From the NCBI GenBank assembly GCA_028289465.1, contig JANQPM010000076.1:1-64000 (forward strand): 64,000 nt of DNA. The letters are read 5' to 3'. The DNA comes from Lysobacterales bacterium. Its GTDB lineage: Bacteria > Pseudomonadota > Gammaproteobacteria > Xanthomonadales > SZUA-36. The notes beneath the pieces were generated by a model. That model did not search any database, was not told the DNA's origin, and saw only the letters and a program-made list of their open reading frames with translations. Of this stretch, positions 31,782-40,670 are shown in pieces. The translations under genes were made by a program, and so were the position numbers. Each line of letters starts with the position of its first letter. Position 1 is the stretch's first letter.

Positions 31782-33572
31782 TCAATGTTCGTTGATTACG
31801 GCTAAAAACTCTTCGCCGTAGCGGTCCAGTTTGACCTGGCCGACACCGTTGATAGCCAGCAGCTCGTCGGCCGAACCCGGTCGGTATTCCATCATCTGCA
31901 TGAGCACCGCATCGTGAAAAATAACATACGGCGGAACGCCCTGATCGTCCGCCAGCCGCTTGCGGCAATCGCGCAGCGCTTCCCACAGTTGCCGATCTTG
32001 TTCGGCAACCGTACCTTTGCGAAGCTTCGGCTTGCGCTGCCGGGCTGCTTCCGGGTCTTTGCGCAGCACCAGCCGATGCTCATTGCGGAGCAACGGACGG
32101 GACAGCTCCGTTAGCACTAACGCACCATAGCGGTCGTGATCCACTCGCAGATAGGCCTGTACCACCAGTTGGCGAATGACCGAGCGCCAGGCCGGCTGGC
32201 TGCGGTCGGCACCAATGCCAAACGTCGTCAACCGCTGGTGGCCGTGCTGAAAGACTTTTTCAGTTTCCTTGCCGAGTAATACGTCGATCACATGCCCGGC
32301 ACCGAACCGCTGGCCGGTACGATAGACGCAGGACAGCAGCTTCTGGGCGGCTACCGTCCCGTCCCAGGTTTCCGGCGGCTGCAGACAGACATCGCAATTA
32401 CCGCAGTCCTCTGCCAGGCTGTCGCCGAAATAGGCCAGCAGCGCGCGGCGCCGGCATTCGGTCACCTCGCACCAGCCCAGCAGCGCGTCCAGCCGGGCGC
32501 GCTCTTCGCGCTTGCGCGCTTCACCGACTTCGGAGGTATCCACCATCTGCCGCAGGCGCACAACGTCCTGCAGGCCGTAGACCATCCAGGCTTCGGCCGG
32601 CTCGCCGTCTCGCCCGGCACGGCCGGTTTCCTGGTAGTAGGCCTCGATACTTTTCGGCAGATCCAGATGGGCAACGAAACGCACATCCGGCTTGTCGATG
32701 CCCATGCCGAACGCGATAGTTGCGACCATGATCAGGCCGTCTTCGCGTAAAAAGCGATGCTGGTTGGCGGCCCGCTCTCCGGCTGCCATGCCGGCATGAT
32801 AAGGCAGTGCGGGGTGTCCCTGTTCGGTCAGCCAGGCGGCCGTGCTCTCGACTTTCTTGCGCGACATGCAATAAACGATGCCGGCCTGATCGCGGTGCCG
32901 GCTGAGCAAATGCAGCAACTGCCGCCGGTTGTCCGACTTTGGCAGTACGTTGTACTGGATATTGGGCCGGTCAAAGCCGCTGACGAACAAGGCCGGGTCG
33001 GTCAGCGCCAGACGCCCGATGATTTCCTTGCGGGTGCGCGCATCGGCGGTTGCCGTCAACGCCAATCGCGGCACGCCCGGAAAGTGCTGGCCGAGTACAT
33101 GCAGGTCCAGATAATCGCGCCGAAAATCGTGGCCCCACTGAGACACGCAATGCGCTTCGTCTATTGCTATCAGCGCGATGCCGATGGGCCGAAGAAAATT
33201 CAGCGTGCGCTCCTGCAACAGCCGTTCCGGCGCGATATAGATCAGGTCCAGTCCACCGCCACGCAGGTCTGCCAATACCCGGCGCTCGGTTTCTGGGTCC
33301 AGGCTGGAGTTCAGGAACGCGGCCTTGATGCCAAGCAGCTTCAACGCTGCGACTTGATCCTGCATCAATGCAATCAGCGGCGAAACGACGATGGCGGTAC
33401 CGGGCAGCATCAGCGCCGGCAGTTGATAGCACAGCGATTTGCCGCCGCCGGTCGGCATCAATACCACGGCGTCGCGGCCGGCCATCACCGCCTCGATCAC
33501 CGGCTCCTGCTGGCCGCGGAAGTCGGTATAGCCGTAGATATCGCGGAGGATTTGACGTGCACTGTCCATCAC
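31782..33572 (-). CDS. recQ: ATP-dependent DNA helicase RecQ
   Basis: Predicted 596-residue 3'-5' DNA helicase of the RecFOR recombination pathway. Walker A is PTGGGKS (40-46), the DEAH box is AIDEAHCVSQWGHDFR (136-151), and motif VI is YYQETGRAGRDGEPAEAW. The zinc-binding region shows CEVTECRRRALLAYFGD and CGNCDVC; the winged helix and a C-terminal HRDC domain (LWEALRDCRKRLADDQGVPP) complete the bacterial RecQ plan. Length is typical. It is upstream of, and probably cotranscribed with, the DUF1329 gene. Confidence 0.96.
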   Translation of the reverse strand: MMDSARQILRDIYGYTDFRGQQEPVIEAVMAGRDAVVLMPTGGGKSLCYQLPALMLPGTAIVVSPLIALMQDQVAALKLLGIKAAFLNSSLDPETERRVLADLRGGGLDLIYIAPERLLQERTLNFLRPIGIALIAIDEAHCVSQWGHDFRRDYLDLHVLGQHFPGVPRLALTATADARTRKEIIGRLALTDPALFVSGFDRPNIQYNVLPKSDNRRQLLHLLSRHRDQAGIVYCMSRKKVESTAAWLTEQGHPALPYHAGMAAGERAANQHRFLREDGLIMVATIAFGMGIDKPDVRFVAHLDLPKSIEAYYQETGRAGRDGEPAEAWMVYGLQDVVRLRQMVDTSEVGEARKREERARLDALLGWCEVTECRRRALLAYFGDSLAEDCGNCDVCLQPPETWDGTVAAQKLLSCVYRTGQRFGAGHVIDVLLGKETEKVFQHGHQRLTTFGIGADRSQPAWRSVIRQLVVQAYLRVDHDRYGALVLTELSRPLLRNEHRLVLRKDPEAARQRKPKLRKGTVAEQDRQLWEALRDCRKRLADDQGVPPYVIFHDAVLMQMMEYRPGSADELLAINGVGQVKLDRYGEEFLAVINEH

Positions 33573-33630
33573 CGGCGCAGTATAACGATCCGCTGCCGGA
33601 AAAGGCTATGCCACCGACGCCGAAAGCCGT

Positions 33631-33653
33631 GTAGGAATGCGCCGTCCGGCGCT
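33631..33653 (+). repeat. Single diverged REP-like unit
   Basis: GTAGGAATGCGCCGTCCGGCGCT, a lone stem with the GTAGGA-type head seen in the paired elements. It touches the end of the serine hydrolase gene and may help terminate it. Confidence 0.45.
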
Positions 33654-34762
33654 TAGAACACCAGGTCCCAGAAACGCGTGGACAGCTCGCTGATGCTGCC
33701 GGTTTCCGCGTTCAGCAATATGACCAGACCGATGTCGTGCTTTTTGGAATAAGCGATATCCGCGCGGAACCCTGCGACCCAGCCGCCATGATAGACAATC
33801 CGTTCCGGACCCAGCGTGTAGATTCGCCAGCCCAACCCGTAGTGGGCATTGGTCAGTACATCGCGCCAGTAGCGGCGGCCGAACTCGCGCTTGGTTTGAA
33901 TCCGCGGCCGGGTTAGGTCGTCGATGACGTGCTCGCCGATCACGTCCGGGCGGGCGCCCATTTGCGCCATCACCCAGTGCGCCATGTCGGTAATGCTGGC
34001 GTTTACTCCGGCCGCCGACGGCACGCGGTAATAGGTCGGCTGCACATCCACCGGCTGCCAGTTGCCCGAGCGGCGCTTGTGCGGCCGCGCCCGGTTCGGG
34101 TTGTCGACAAACGCCCGGTAGCCGATCGATGCATTGTCCATACCGAGCGGCTGAAACAGTTTGCGGCTGACCAGGGTCTCGAATTGCTGCCCGGTCGCGT
34201 TTTCGATAACCGGCTCGACCAGGCTGTACAGGCTGTTCTGGTAGCTATAGCAGCGACCGGGCACGCAGGTCGGCTGCAGCTTGCGAAACTCACGATAAAT
34301 ATCCTGAACAGCCCAACCGTCCTCGATCAGATTGTCGTATGCATGCGGTACCAGCCCGCTGCTCTGGCCCAGAATATGTTGTAGCTGAATGCGGCCGGTA
34401 TTGCCCTGAATGCGGAACCCGGGCACGTGCTGTACGACCGAATCCTGCCAGTTCAGCTTTCCTTCCTGCACCAGCATGCCGGCCAGCCCAGCGGCGAAGG
34501 TCTTGGATACCGAGGCCAGCCGGAACACCGTGTCCGGGTCGATCGCCTGCCGGCCGCCGATGCGCGTATGCCCTTCGGTGGCAATGTGTACGATCGCGTC
34601 CTTGGACACGACTGCAAAGGCGCCGCCCGGAATTCGCCGATCGCGAATGTGCTGAGCGAACAGCTCGGCAAACTGCTTGGCCACCAGTCCTGGCGGCTGG
34701 GCCGGGACCGGGTTTGAAATCAATAGCAGCAGTGCAGCGATTAGGGTTGTTTTTCTCGGCAT
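33653..34762 (-). CDS. Exported serine hydrolase of the beta-lactamase fold (class C-like)
   Basis: Predicted 369-residue penicillin-binding-protein-like hydrolase. Residues 1-21 are a signal peptide (TTLIAALLLLISNPVPA). The catalytic S-x-x-K is S84-V-S-K87, the Y-x-N motif is Y174-Q-N176, and HGGWVAG near residue 325 serves as the third motif. The family includes esterases, D-aminopeptidases and AmpC beta-lactamases; the real substrate cannot be told. It is transcribed alone, separated from recQ by a REP-like unit. Confidence 0.88.
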   Translation of the reverse strand: MPRKTTLIAALLLLISNPVPAQPPGLVAKQFAELFAQHIRDRRIPGGAFAVVSKDAIVHIATEGHTRIGGRQAIDPDTVFRLASVSKTFAAGLAGMLVQEGKLNWQDSVVQHVPGFRIQGNTGRIQLQHILGQSSGLVPHAYDNLIEDGWAVQDIYREFRKLQPTCVPGRCYSYQNSLYSLVEPVIENATGQQFETLVSRKLFQPLGMDNASIGYRAFVDNPNRARPHKRRSGNWQPVDVQPTYYRVPSAAGVNASITDMAHWVMAQMGARPDVIGEHVIDDLTRPRIQTKREFGRRYWRDVLTNAHYGLGWRIYTLGPERIVYHGGWVAGFRADIAYSKKHDIGLVILLNAETGSISELSTRFWDLVF

Positions 34763-34920
34763 CGGTTTATTGACCGCGAAATGGCGTCAATGATCCACAA
34801 GCGGCGATAAAAAGCCGGGCCTGTGAGATAAATCGCGGGCACGCGGCAGGTAACGGGTACCTCGCGCAAACCGACACCTGCAGGATCACGCTCGGGCATG
34901 AAAAAAATAGCATTGCGGAT

Positions 34921-34943
34921 TTCGCGCCTGAAGGCGCTCCTGC
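34921..34943 (-). repeat. Single REP-like unit
   Basis: TTCGCGCCTGAAGGCGCTCC on the + strand, one half of the inverted pairs seen at 28201 and elsewhere, located just after the methyltransferase gene. Confidence 0.55.
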
Positions 34944-34965
34944 GGGTTTATAAGAACGGTTCGTT

Positions 34966-35673
34966 TTACGACGAGTAGTTCGCCTGGCCCGTGAAGCGGA
35001 ACAATAACCGGCCCCGGCGGCGCCTGACAAACGCGAAGCCGTGCTGGCGTGCGACCCGGCGTATGCCTTTTTCCGAATTCCACTGCATCAGCGAATACAG
35101 CAAGTCCTTGTTATCCCGGTAGTAGCCTGCCGCATGCATAAACGACTGCGTATTGGAATCCCAGTCCCGGAACGGAAACAAGCGGTCCATATCGGCGAAA
35201 TCGAAACAGATGCGGCCGCCGGGCTTCAGCACCCGTGCGCATTCGCGGAGATGCCAGTAGATGTCGTAGAGATTGAAGTGGATGAAGACTGCAATCGACA
35301 CGATGGCGTCGACCGAGCCCGTGGCGACGCTGACCAGTTCGCCGCTGCGGATTTCGGCAAAGCGAACGTTGTCGTACGCGCGGCACTCTCGACGGGCAAC
35401 ATTCAGATAAGCCGGGTCGGCGTCGCAGGCAACGACTTCCAGCGCGTTCTCGGCCAGCACCTGGGTACCGAAACCGCAACCCGAGCCCAGGTCCACCACG
35501 GTGTCCGTGGCCGAGATACCGGCCATTTTTGCGAACCGTCCGGCAAAGCGGCGGCGCTCCGCCCGAATCTCGTCCAGATGCTCTTCCGGGCGGTCGCCGA
35601 AGCGGGTGCCGATCATTGACATCAGCATTCGCCGCAGATCTTCGGGCTCGATATTTACCCCGGCTTGTTCCAT
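34966..35673 (-). CDS. Class I SAM-dependent methyltransferase
   Basis: Predicted 235-residue methyltransferase. Motif I is VVDLGSGCGFGTQVLAEN (about 59-76), followed by VVACDADPAYLNVA and VDAIVSIAVFIHFNLYDIYW. LKPGGRICFDFADMDRLF is the typical post-strand-5 element. The N-terminal 55 residues are helical and polar. The substrate is unknown. GAACAAGCCGGGG lies within the gene start, and the ATG has no clear ribosome site. No operon partner. Confidence 0.85.
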   Translation of the reverse strand: MEQAGVNIEPEDLRRMLMSMIGTRFGDRPEEHLDEIRAERRRFAGRFAKMAGISATDTVVDLGSGCGFGTQVLAENALEVVACDADPAYLNVARRECRAYDNVRFAEIRSGELVSVATGSVDAIVSIAVFIHFNLYDIYWHLRECARVLKPGGRICFDFADMDRLFPFRDWDSNTQSFMHAAGYYRDNKDLLYSLMQWNSEKGIRRVARQHGFAFVRRRRGRLLFRFTGQANYSS

Positions 35674-35993
35674 GGCTGCCCCAGGCGCTCGCGTTAGCTG
35701 GTGATGAACGCGATACTAACCGAGCCGGAGTCCGCTGTCATTGCGCCGGCCTGCGAAACCCTTCGGCCGTGATTCGGGTCGTACGGCGACTGATATCGAG
35801 AACCTGCGCAAAAAGCTGCCAAAGGCTGCGGCGGGGACGGCGTTTATCACGTCGGTTACGGTGTCAGCTACCGCTTTTTTGGCCAGCGGCGTATTGTGTC
35901 GCCGGCAGCTGCCGGAACAAAACACCAGGGCGGGTCACCGCAGGCGACCCGCCACAGCGGGCGCAAGACTCCTTGTACATACAGCCCTTGCCG
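35674..35993. other. Intergenic gap with a part A repeat fragment
   Basis: No convincing gene. At 35935-35972 it holds a diverged part A repeat (CGCAGGCGACCCGCCACAGC) ending GCGCAAGACTCC, which is the tail of the composite elements with the middle removed. Confidence 0.6.
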
Positions 35994-36692
35994 CTATTCG
36001 ATCGAATAGGAAATCCAAACGGTAGCGGTTACTGCGTTGGTGCCCGGAGAAATCGGAACCGTCGAGTCGGCATTCGCCTGAAAGCTGGTGTTGGTTGCTG
36101 CTTCAGGCGTAATGGAAGCACTGGACCGCAACGTGATCTGCGCCGGAGCGCCCAGTACCACGCCGGTCTGATTGGCCAGCACGGTGGCTTTGTTGAACGC
36201 ATCTCTGGTGGCCCGAATGATGGCCTGGCGCCGCATCAGTTCAGTTCGCTTCGAATCGAAACGGACCGAAGACACATTGTCTGCACCGGCATCGACCAGA
36301 AGATCCAGTATCGCACCGAGTTCACCCACCTCGTCGACAGTGACTTCGATACCGTTGGTGACCGCATAGCCATCGAAGATCCGGGTGCCGCCTTCGTAAC
36401 GATATTCTTTATAGAAATTGAAGTGCGTGGTGCGAATGTCGTCGTTGCCGATTCCGGCGCTGTTCAGCGCGTCGAAAACCGCCTGCACGCGCGCGTTATT
36501 GGCAGCCAGCGCTTCGCTTGGGGACATTTCCTTGCTCGTCACACTGGCACCGACCTTGCCCTGGTTGCTTTCGACTTCCACCACGCCAAAGCCCCGCACG
36601 CTGATCACGCGGTCGCCGGTTTCAGCGAAGGCGGACAAAGACAGCGGCAGCAACAGTATGCCGATGAATTTTGCTATACGTGGTAATGGCAT
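35994..36692 (-). CDS. SIMPL (DUF541) domain periplasmic protein
   Basis: Predicted 232-residue SIMPL-family protein. Residues 1-23 are a signal peptide (IAKFIGILLLPLSLSAFA). The domain begins ISVRGFGVVEVESNQGKVGA and has the usual NNARVQAVFDALNSAGIGND and FDGYAVTNGIEVTVDEVGEL blocks. Such proteins form oligomeric periplasmic assemblies; the role is poorly known, some being linked to oxidative stress. A TGTAACAAAGTATG site lies 84 bases upstream, resembling one before the mipA operon. Confidence 0.9.
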   Translation of the reverse strand: MPLPRIAKFIGILLLPLSLSAFAETGDRVISVRGFGVVEVESNQGKVGASVTSKEMSPSEALAANNARVQAVFDALNSAGIGNDDIRTTHFNFYKEYRYEGGTRIFDGYAVTNGIEVTVDEVGELGAILDLLVDAGADNVSSVRFDSKRTELMRRQAIIRATRDAFNKATVLANQTGVVLGAPAQITLRSSASITPEAATNTSFQANADSTVPISPGTNAVTATVWISYSIE

Positions 36693-36775
36693 GATTGCTC
36701 ACTCCGTTTTGCAGATTCGTGAATGTGATTCTACGGATGCGCCGCGCCAAATGCTGTTGCGAGTTTGTTTGAATT

Positions 36776-36789
36776 TGTAACAAAGTATG
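36776..36789 (-). promoter_or_regulatory. RstA-box-like site before the SIMPL gene
   Basis: In gene orientation CATACTTTGTTACA, matching about nine of twelve fixed positions of the E. coli RstA box TACATNTNGTTACA. It sits 84 bases before the SIMPL start and just past the end of the sensor kinase gene. The related site at 40291 shares GTTACA and the same orientation. Confidence 0.4.
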
Positions 36790-36818
36790 ACACCTGAAAA
36801 CACGGTGCCGGCTGAGGG

Positions 36819-38132
36819 CTAGTCCCGATGCGGCAACGTGAAACGGAACCCGGCGCCGGACAGCCGGGCCGTACTGACGCTCAGCGTGCCGCCATGTTTG
36901 GCGGCAATACGCTGCGCGATGCTGAGCCCCAGACCGTAGCCCCTTTCCCGTTCCCGCCGGCCGCCTTTGTAGAACGGCTCGAACACCCTTTCTTGTTGTC
37001 CCGGTTCCAGACCAGGCCCGTCGTCCGAGATATCGACAAGCAGTGCGGTATCGGTTCGCGTCAGGTAGAGCTCGCAGCGCGAACGCGCAAACCGCAGCGC
37101 ATTGCGCAGCACGTTGGCCAGCGCACGATGAAGATGATGCTCGTCGCAGGCGATCTGCGCCTGGGCCGGAATCGACGCATCGAACTGCGTCTCGATGGCG
37201 ATGTCGGTGACCGGCATTGCCTGCACAACGTCGTCGATCAGCGGCCTGAGCGGTACCGCCGTTTTTACCAGGTCTTGAATCTGATTGATCTCCGCATAGC
37301 GCAGCATTTCGTCGATCAGCACCTCGAGTTCGATCACATTGCGCTTCATTTCCCGCACCTGATGCAGCACGTCATCCTCCGTCGTGCTCTGTTCGACTTC
37401 TTCGAATGCGAACTTCAGGCGCGCCAGCGGTGTGCGTAGCTCATGGGATACCGAATTGGTCAGATCGCGCTGTACCAGCACCAGGTGTTCGATACGCCCG
37501 GCCATCGCATTGAACGCATCGGTAATCGGCGCCAGCGTGGACTGGGCCGGCAAGTCGATACGGGTGGAGAAATCTCCGGCGCCGAAGCTGGCCGCAGCGG
37601 ACTTGAGCTTGAGAAGATGCCGGGAGAACGGCAACAGCAACAGGAAAACGGCGATCGCAATCAGGATGTAGAAAACCGGCACTACCCAGTTGCCGTCGTT
37701 CAGACCGGCGTCCCAGGTCGGCACAGCCGTACTCAAAATATAATCGGAACTGCCGACGCGGCGATAAAAACTAAGCCGATCCTGTTTGTCGAACAGCGCC
37801 AGCAGTTCACCCTGCTGCAATTGCGCGGTGGTTTCGCTGTCGGCCGCGAAATCCTCAAAGCTGTGCCATTGAAAATCCTGCCGGGCAGCAGCCGAAAACC
37901 GCTGCAACACGGCCGGCCAGCCGTCCGTCGGCGAAGCCAGCAGTTCGCTTTCCAGCATCGCAAACAGCGGTTCGTGATGCTGCCTGAACATTTCCAGGCG
38001 GTCCGATTCGTCCGAACGGCTGACCACATAGTCCAGGGCCGAGCCGATCGCGATGATACAAATGACCAGCGCAAAATAGGCGCGGTACAGCAAACGGCCG
38101 GAAAAGCGGTAATCGTTGGCCGATGCCGGCAT
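36819..38132 (-). CDS. Sensor histidine kinase, RstB-like
   Basis: Predicted 437-residue two-component sensor. TM1 is near residues 18-34 and TM2 near 150-169, flanking a periplasmic domain of about 115 residues. A HAMP linker follows (FSRHLLKLKSAAASFGAGDF), then the H box SVSHELRTPLARLKF (His230), the N box ALANVLRNALRFA and the G boxes DDGPGLEP and GYGLGLSIAQRIAAKHGG. Its start overlaps the response regulator stop as TGATG. It is the last gene of the mipA-DUF3019-regulator-kinase operon and probably senses an envelope signal. Confidence 0.93.
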   Translation of the reverse strand: MPASANDYRFSGRLLYRAYFALVICIIAIGSALDYVVSRSDESDRLEMFRQHHEPLFAMLESELLASPTDGWPAVLQRFSAAARQDFQWHSFEDFAADSETTAQLQQGELLALFDKQDRLSFYRRVGSSDYILSTAVPTWDAGLNDGNWVVPVFYILIAIAVFLLLLPFSRHLLKLKSAAASFGAGDFSTRIDLPAQSTLAPITDAFNAMAGRIEHLVLVQRDLTNSVSHELRTPLARLKFAFEEVEQSTTEDDVLHQVREMKRNVIELEVLIDEMLRYAEINQIQDLVKTAVPLRPLIDDVVQAMPVTDIAIETQFDASIPAQAQIACDEHHLHRALANVLRNALRFARSRCELYLTRTDTALLVDISDDGPGLEPGQQERVFEPFYKGGRRERERGYGLGLSIAQRIAAKHGGTLSVSTARLSGAGFRFTLPHRD

Positions 38133-38842
38133 CAGCCGCCCCAGGCCGCGGGCACAAACAAATACCCTTTGCCCCAGATGGTCTTGATTCCGTTCGGCGT
38201 CGCCGCATCGTCTCCGAGCTTGCGCCTGAGCCGGGATATCTTCACGTCGACGGCCCGGTCTGTGCCGTCATAGTCGATGCCGCGCAGGCAAGTGTAGATG
38301 TCATCGCGGGACAGTACTTTGCCGGCGTTCTTGGCCAGCAGCGCGAGCAGTTCGAATTCCTTGGTGGTCAGCCTGATCGGCCGCTCATGCAGGGTCACGC
38401 TTTTGGATTGATTGTCGATGACCAGGCCGCCGAACTGCCAGCCCTCCGGATAGGTGCCGGGGCTGACGGCAGCTTCGCTGCGCCTGCGCAGCGCTCTTAC
38501 CCGGGCCAGCAGCACCCGCGGTTCGATGGGCTTCACCACATAGTCGTCGGCGCCGACCTCCAGGCCCATCACCTGGTCGATATCGTTGCCGGACGCGGTC
38601 AGCATCAGCACCGGACCGCTGTAGAAACCGCGCAGCCGGCGGCAGACGGAAATGCCGTCCATGTCCGGCAGCATCAGGTCCAGTATCACGATATCCGGCG
38701 GGCTCTCATGACAGCACTGGATCGCCGATTTGCCGTTGTCCACCGATCTTACATTGAACTCGTAGCGCATCAGATATCGCTTGATCATGCCCGCCAGGCG
38801 ATGATCGTCTTCAACAATCAATAGCTGAAGCGTATCTGTCAT
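38132..38842 (-). CDS. OmpR/RstA-type response regulator
   Basis: Predicted 236-residue response regulator. The receiver domain has the acidic pair EDD (11-13), phosphoacceptor Asp55 in VILDLMLPD, and Lys104 in YVVKP. The C-terminal winged helix (LTTKEFELLALLAKNAGKVL, then SRDDIYTCLRGIDY) is of the OmpR type. ATG 38842 overlaps the DUF3019 stop as ATGA, fixing the start by coupling. It probably controls its own operon through the TGTAACA-type box at 40291; that is inference. Confidence 0.93.
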   Translation of the reverse strand: MTDTLQLLIVEDDHRLAGMIKRYLMRYEFNVRSVDNGKSAIQCCHESPPDIVILDLMLPDMDGISVCRRLRGFYSGPVLMLTASGNDIDQVMGLEVGADDYVVKPIEPRVLLARVRALRRRSEAAVSPGTYPEGWQFGGLVIDNQSKSVTLHERPIRLTTKEFELLALLAKNAGKVLSRDDIYTCLRGIDYDGTDRAVDVKISRLRRKLGDDAATPNGIKTIWGKGYLFVPAAWGG

Positions 38843-39288
38843 GTACCAACAATACTCCATGGCAGCCGGTTGCGCCGGCGCGGCTGTTTACGGTGGGGCT
38901 TCAACGCCGCGAGCTTTACGGCTGCCCGCGCCAGTTGTCGCACTTGTCCGGACTCGGTGATCCAGTACTCCAGGTCCCCATCGAGAATCACTTTGTCGCG
39001 AAACTCGCCGGCAGCAGCCCCCTGCCAACATTGCAACGGCTCTACCGAGCGGCCGGAGTAAAGGCAATAGTCGCTGATATGCCCGCTCTGCCAACTGATG
39101 TCCATGGTGCTCACACAAACCGTCTCGCCGCGCTTCGCAACGCAGATACTTGGCTTGACCACCAGGGTCACCGGCGGTTGGCCGTCGCTGGCCTCGGCCG
39201 CCGACAGGGTGCTGGAAAACGCGGCGATCAGCAGACCCAGCAACGCGATGCCGATATGCCCCAATGCGCTGTCTGCCATCGCGATCAT
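38839..39288 (-). CDS. DUF3019 exported protein
   Basis: Predicted 149-residue protein of the DUF3019 family. A signal peptide covers about residues 10-31 (HIGIALLGLLIAAFSSTLSA). The mature domain has VTLVVKPSICVAKRGETVCV, DYCLYSGRSVEPLQCW and LEYWITESGQVRQLA, with cysteines that may form disulfides. A basic tail ends the protein. DUF3019 genes are typically found between mipA-type and RstAB-type genes, exactly as here. Function is unknown. The start overlaps the mipA stop (TGATG); ATG 39279 is an alternative. Confidence 0.85.
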   Translation of the reverse strand: MIAMADSALGHIGIALLGLLIAAFSSTLSAAEASDGQPPVTLVVKPSICVAKRGETVCVSTMDISWQSGHISDYCLYSGRSVEPLQCWQGAAAGEFRDKVILDGDLEYWITESGQVRQLARAAVKLAALKPHRKQPRRRNRLPWSIVGT

Positions 39289-40226
39289 CAGAACTGATAG
39301 AAAATACCGAGGAATGCGGAACGCGTACCCTTCTCGGTAATCAGCGGGCTGTTCTTGATCGACCGCCCGAAACGCTGATACCTGAGGTTGGCGACAACGC
39401 TGATCCGCTGAGTCAGCCGATAAGCGGCTGAAAGCCCGGCCGAAGCGTTGATGGCAGCTTTTCCGGTATAGCTCAAATCGATCGCCGGATTGTCTTCCTG
39501 GCGAACGCCGTAGTAGTAATCGACCAGGTCATCGCTTTTCCAGTTAAGACCGATGCGGGGCTCGAATAACCAGCGTCCGACCGCCTCGACATAGCGATAT
39601 TCCAGCGAAACGTCCATACCATCGTGCGCGCCGCTGATGTCCTGCGTGAACTGGCTGTACAGGCTGCCCCAGGAACCGTGAAAGGACGCTTCCAGGCCGA
39701 CATTCAATGCGAAATTACGGTCCGGCACTTCAAACTGCAGATTCCCGGGCGCGTCGGGGTCCGACGGAACGATTTCCGGATCGCCCGCGCTGGGTCCGGA
39801 TACCGGTGGTTCGAATGCCGGTGGTCCGGATATCGGTGGAAAGCCCGGCTGCAGGCGTACGCCGAGGTCGTTAAAGAACGACCGGTAGATGCGTTCGCTG
39901 CTGTAGGTTGCCAGCAGGTTCACACCGACCGCCGGCCGGTCGACCAGCGTGAAACCCAGGTCGCCGTTGTCAAAGAAAAAGCGCTTGCCATAGATCGCGA
40001 CATCGAAAACCAGATAGGTCGGAACGTCGTCGGCGCCGATAAACGGATTGCTGAGTTCGCCGATGCCGATGCCGATGCCGAAATCCCACGCGCGCTCAAT
40101 CAGCAACGGGCTCTGGTCGACGGTATCCGCCGGCTGCTCATCCGCACCCAGCCCACCGCTCAATATGCCGCCCAGCGCGCCAAACAGCAGCGCCAGGCGG
40201 ATCCCGCATGCGTTGATCAGCTTCAT
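39288..40226 (-). CDS. MipA/OmpV family outer-membrane protein
   Basis: Predicted 312-residue outer-membrane beta-barrel scaffold protein. The signal peptide is about residues 1-28 (IRLALLFGALGGILSGGLGA). Alternating beta-strands end in aromatic-rich SAFLGIFYQF with a C-terminal Phe, the outer-membrane insertion signal. An unusual Pro-rich insert (GFPPISGPPAFEPPVSGPSA) interrupts the middle. MipA links lytic transglycosylase and PBP1B in E. coli; OmpV is a porin-like relative. ATG 40226 has GAGG seven bases upstream. It is the first gene of the operon with the two-component system. Confidence 0.88.
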   Translation of the reverse strand: MKLINACGIRLALLFGALGGILSGGLGADEQPADTVDQSPLLIERAWDFGIGIGIGELSNPFIGADDVPTYLVFDVAIYGKRFFFDNGDLGFTLVDRPAVGVNLLATYSSERIYRSFFNDLGVRLQPGFPPISGPPAFEPPVSGPSAGDPEIVPSDPDAPGNLQFEVPDRNFALNVGLEASFHGSWGSLYSQFTQDISGAHDGMDVSLEYRYVEAVGRWLFEPRIGLNWKSDDLVDYYYGVRQEDNPAIDLSYTGKAAINASAGLSAAYRLTQRISVVANLRYQRFGRSIKNSPLITEKGTRSAFLGIFYQF

Positions 40227-40670
40227 TTCAACCTCGGTCAAAAGCACGGAAAGCTTCGAGTATATCGCCTGAATTCGGGGCTATCGACTATGTAACAGAG
40301 TGTATCCGGCCACCGCGCCGGGCCTGATAATCAGTCCCAATAGGTCCCCGAAGCGCACTGGCTGTCACAACGCGATTCGCCGCAATATGGCCATTGGCGA
40401 TGAAATTCCGAACCACGCCCTCTGCCCGGATGCGCCGCGGCAACCGCGATTTTGATACCGGGTTTTCGATACAAGGCTTACCGGGCCGTCAGCCAATGCC
40501 GGCGGCCTATTGTTAAATTTTTATTAAGAAGATGATTTGACTACTCCGTAAAAATGCGATTTCCTTAAATGGCCGGCGGGAAAATTACCCCAATCCGTTT
40601 TGCGCGTAACTTTTTCCGCCGTATCGCGTATAGACGGATAAGCCATGGATTTGGCGAAGAGGTGGTCGCG
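40227..40670. other. Intergenic region between divergent mipA and DUF1800 operons
   Basis: No gene is seen. It contains the RstA-box-like site at 40291 near the mipA side and an AT-rich patch (TTGTTAAATTTTTATTAAGAA, 40510-40530) toward the DUF1800 gene that may hold its promoter, although no matching -10/-35 pair stands out. Confidence 0.5.
40291..40304 (-). promoter_or_regulatory. RstA-box-like site before mipA operon
   Basis: In gene orientation TACACTCTGTTACA, matching ten of twelve fixed positions of the E. coli RstA box TACATNTNGTTACA. It lies 65 bases upstream of mipA, in an operon that itself encodes an RstAB-like pair. A related site precedes the SIMPL gene. Confidence 0.5.

Noticed and set aside
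33653-34762. Beta-lactamase resistance gene
   Set aside because: The S-x-x-K and Y-x-N motifs are shared by many esterases and peptidases of this fold; nothing specific to antibiotic hydrolysis is seen.
35716-35925. Short - strand frame as a gene
   Set aside because: Composition is repeat-like with many Arg/Ala/Ser, no ribosome site or domain, and it adjoins a dispersed repeat.
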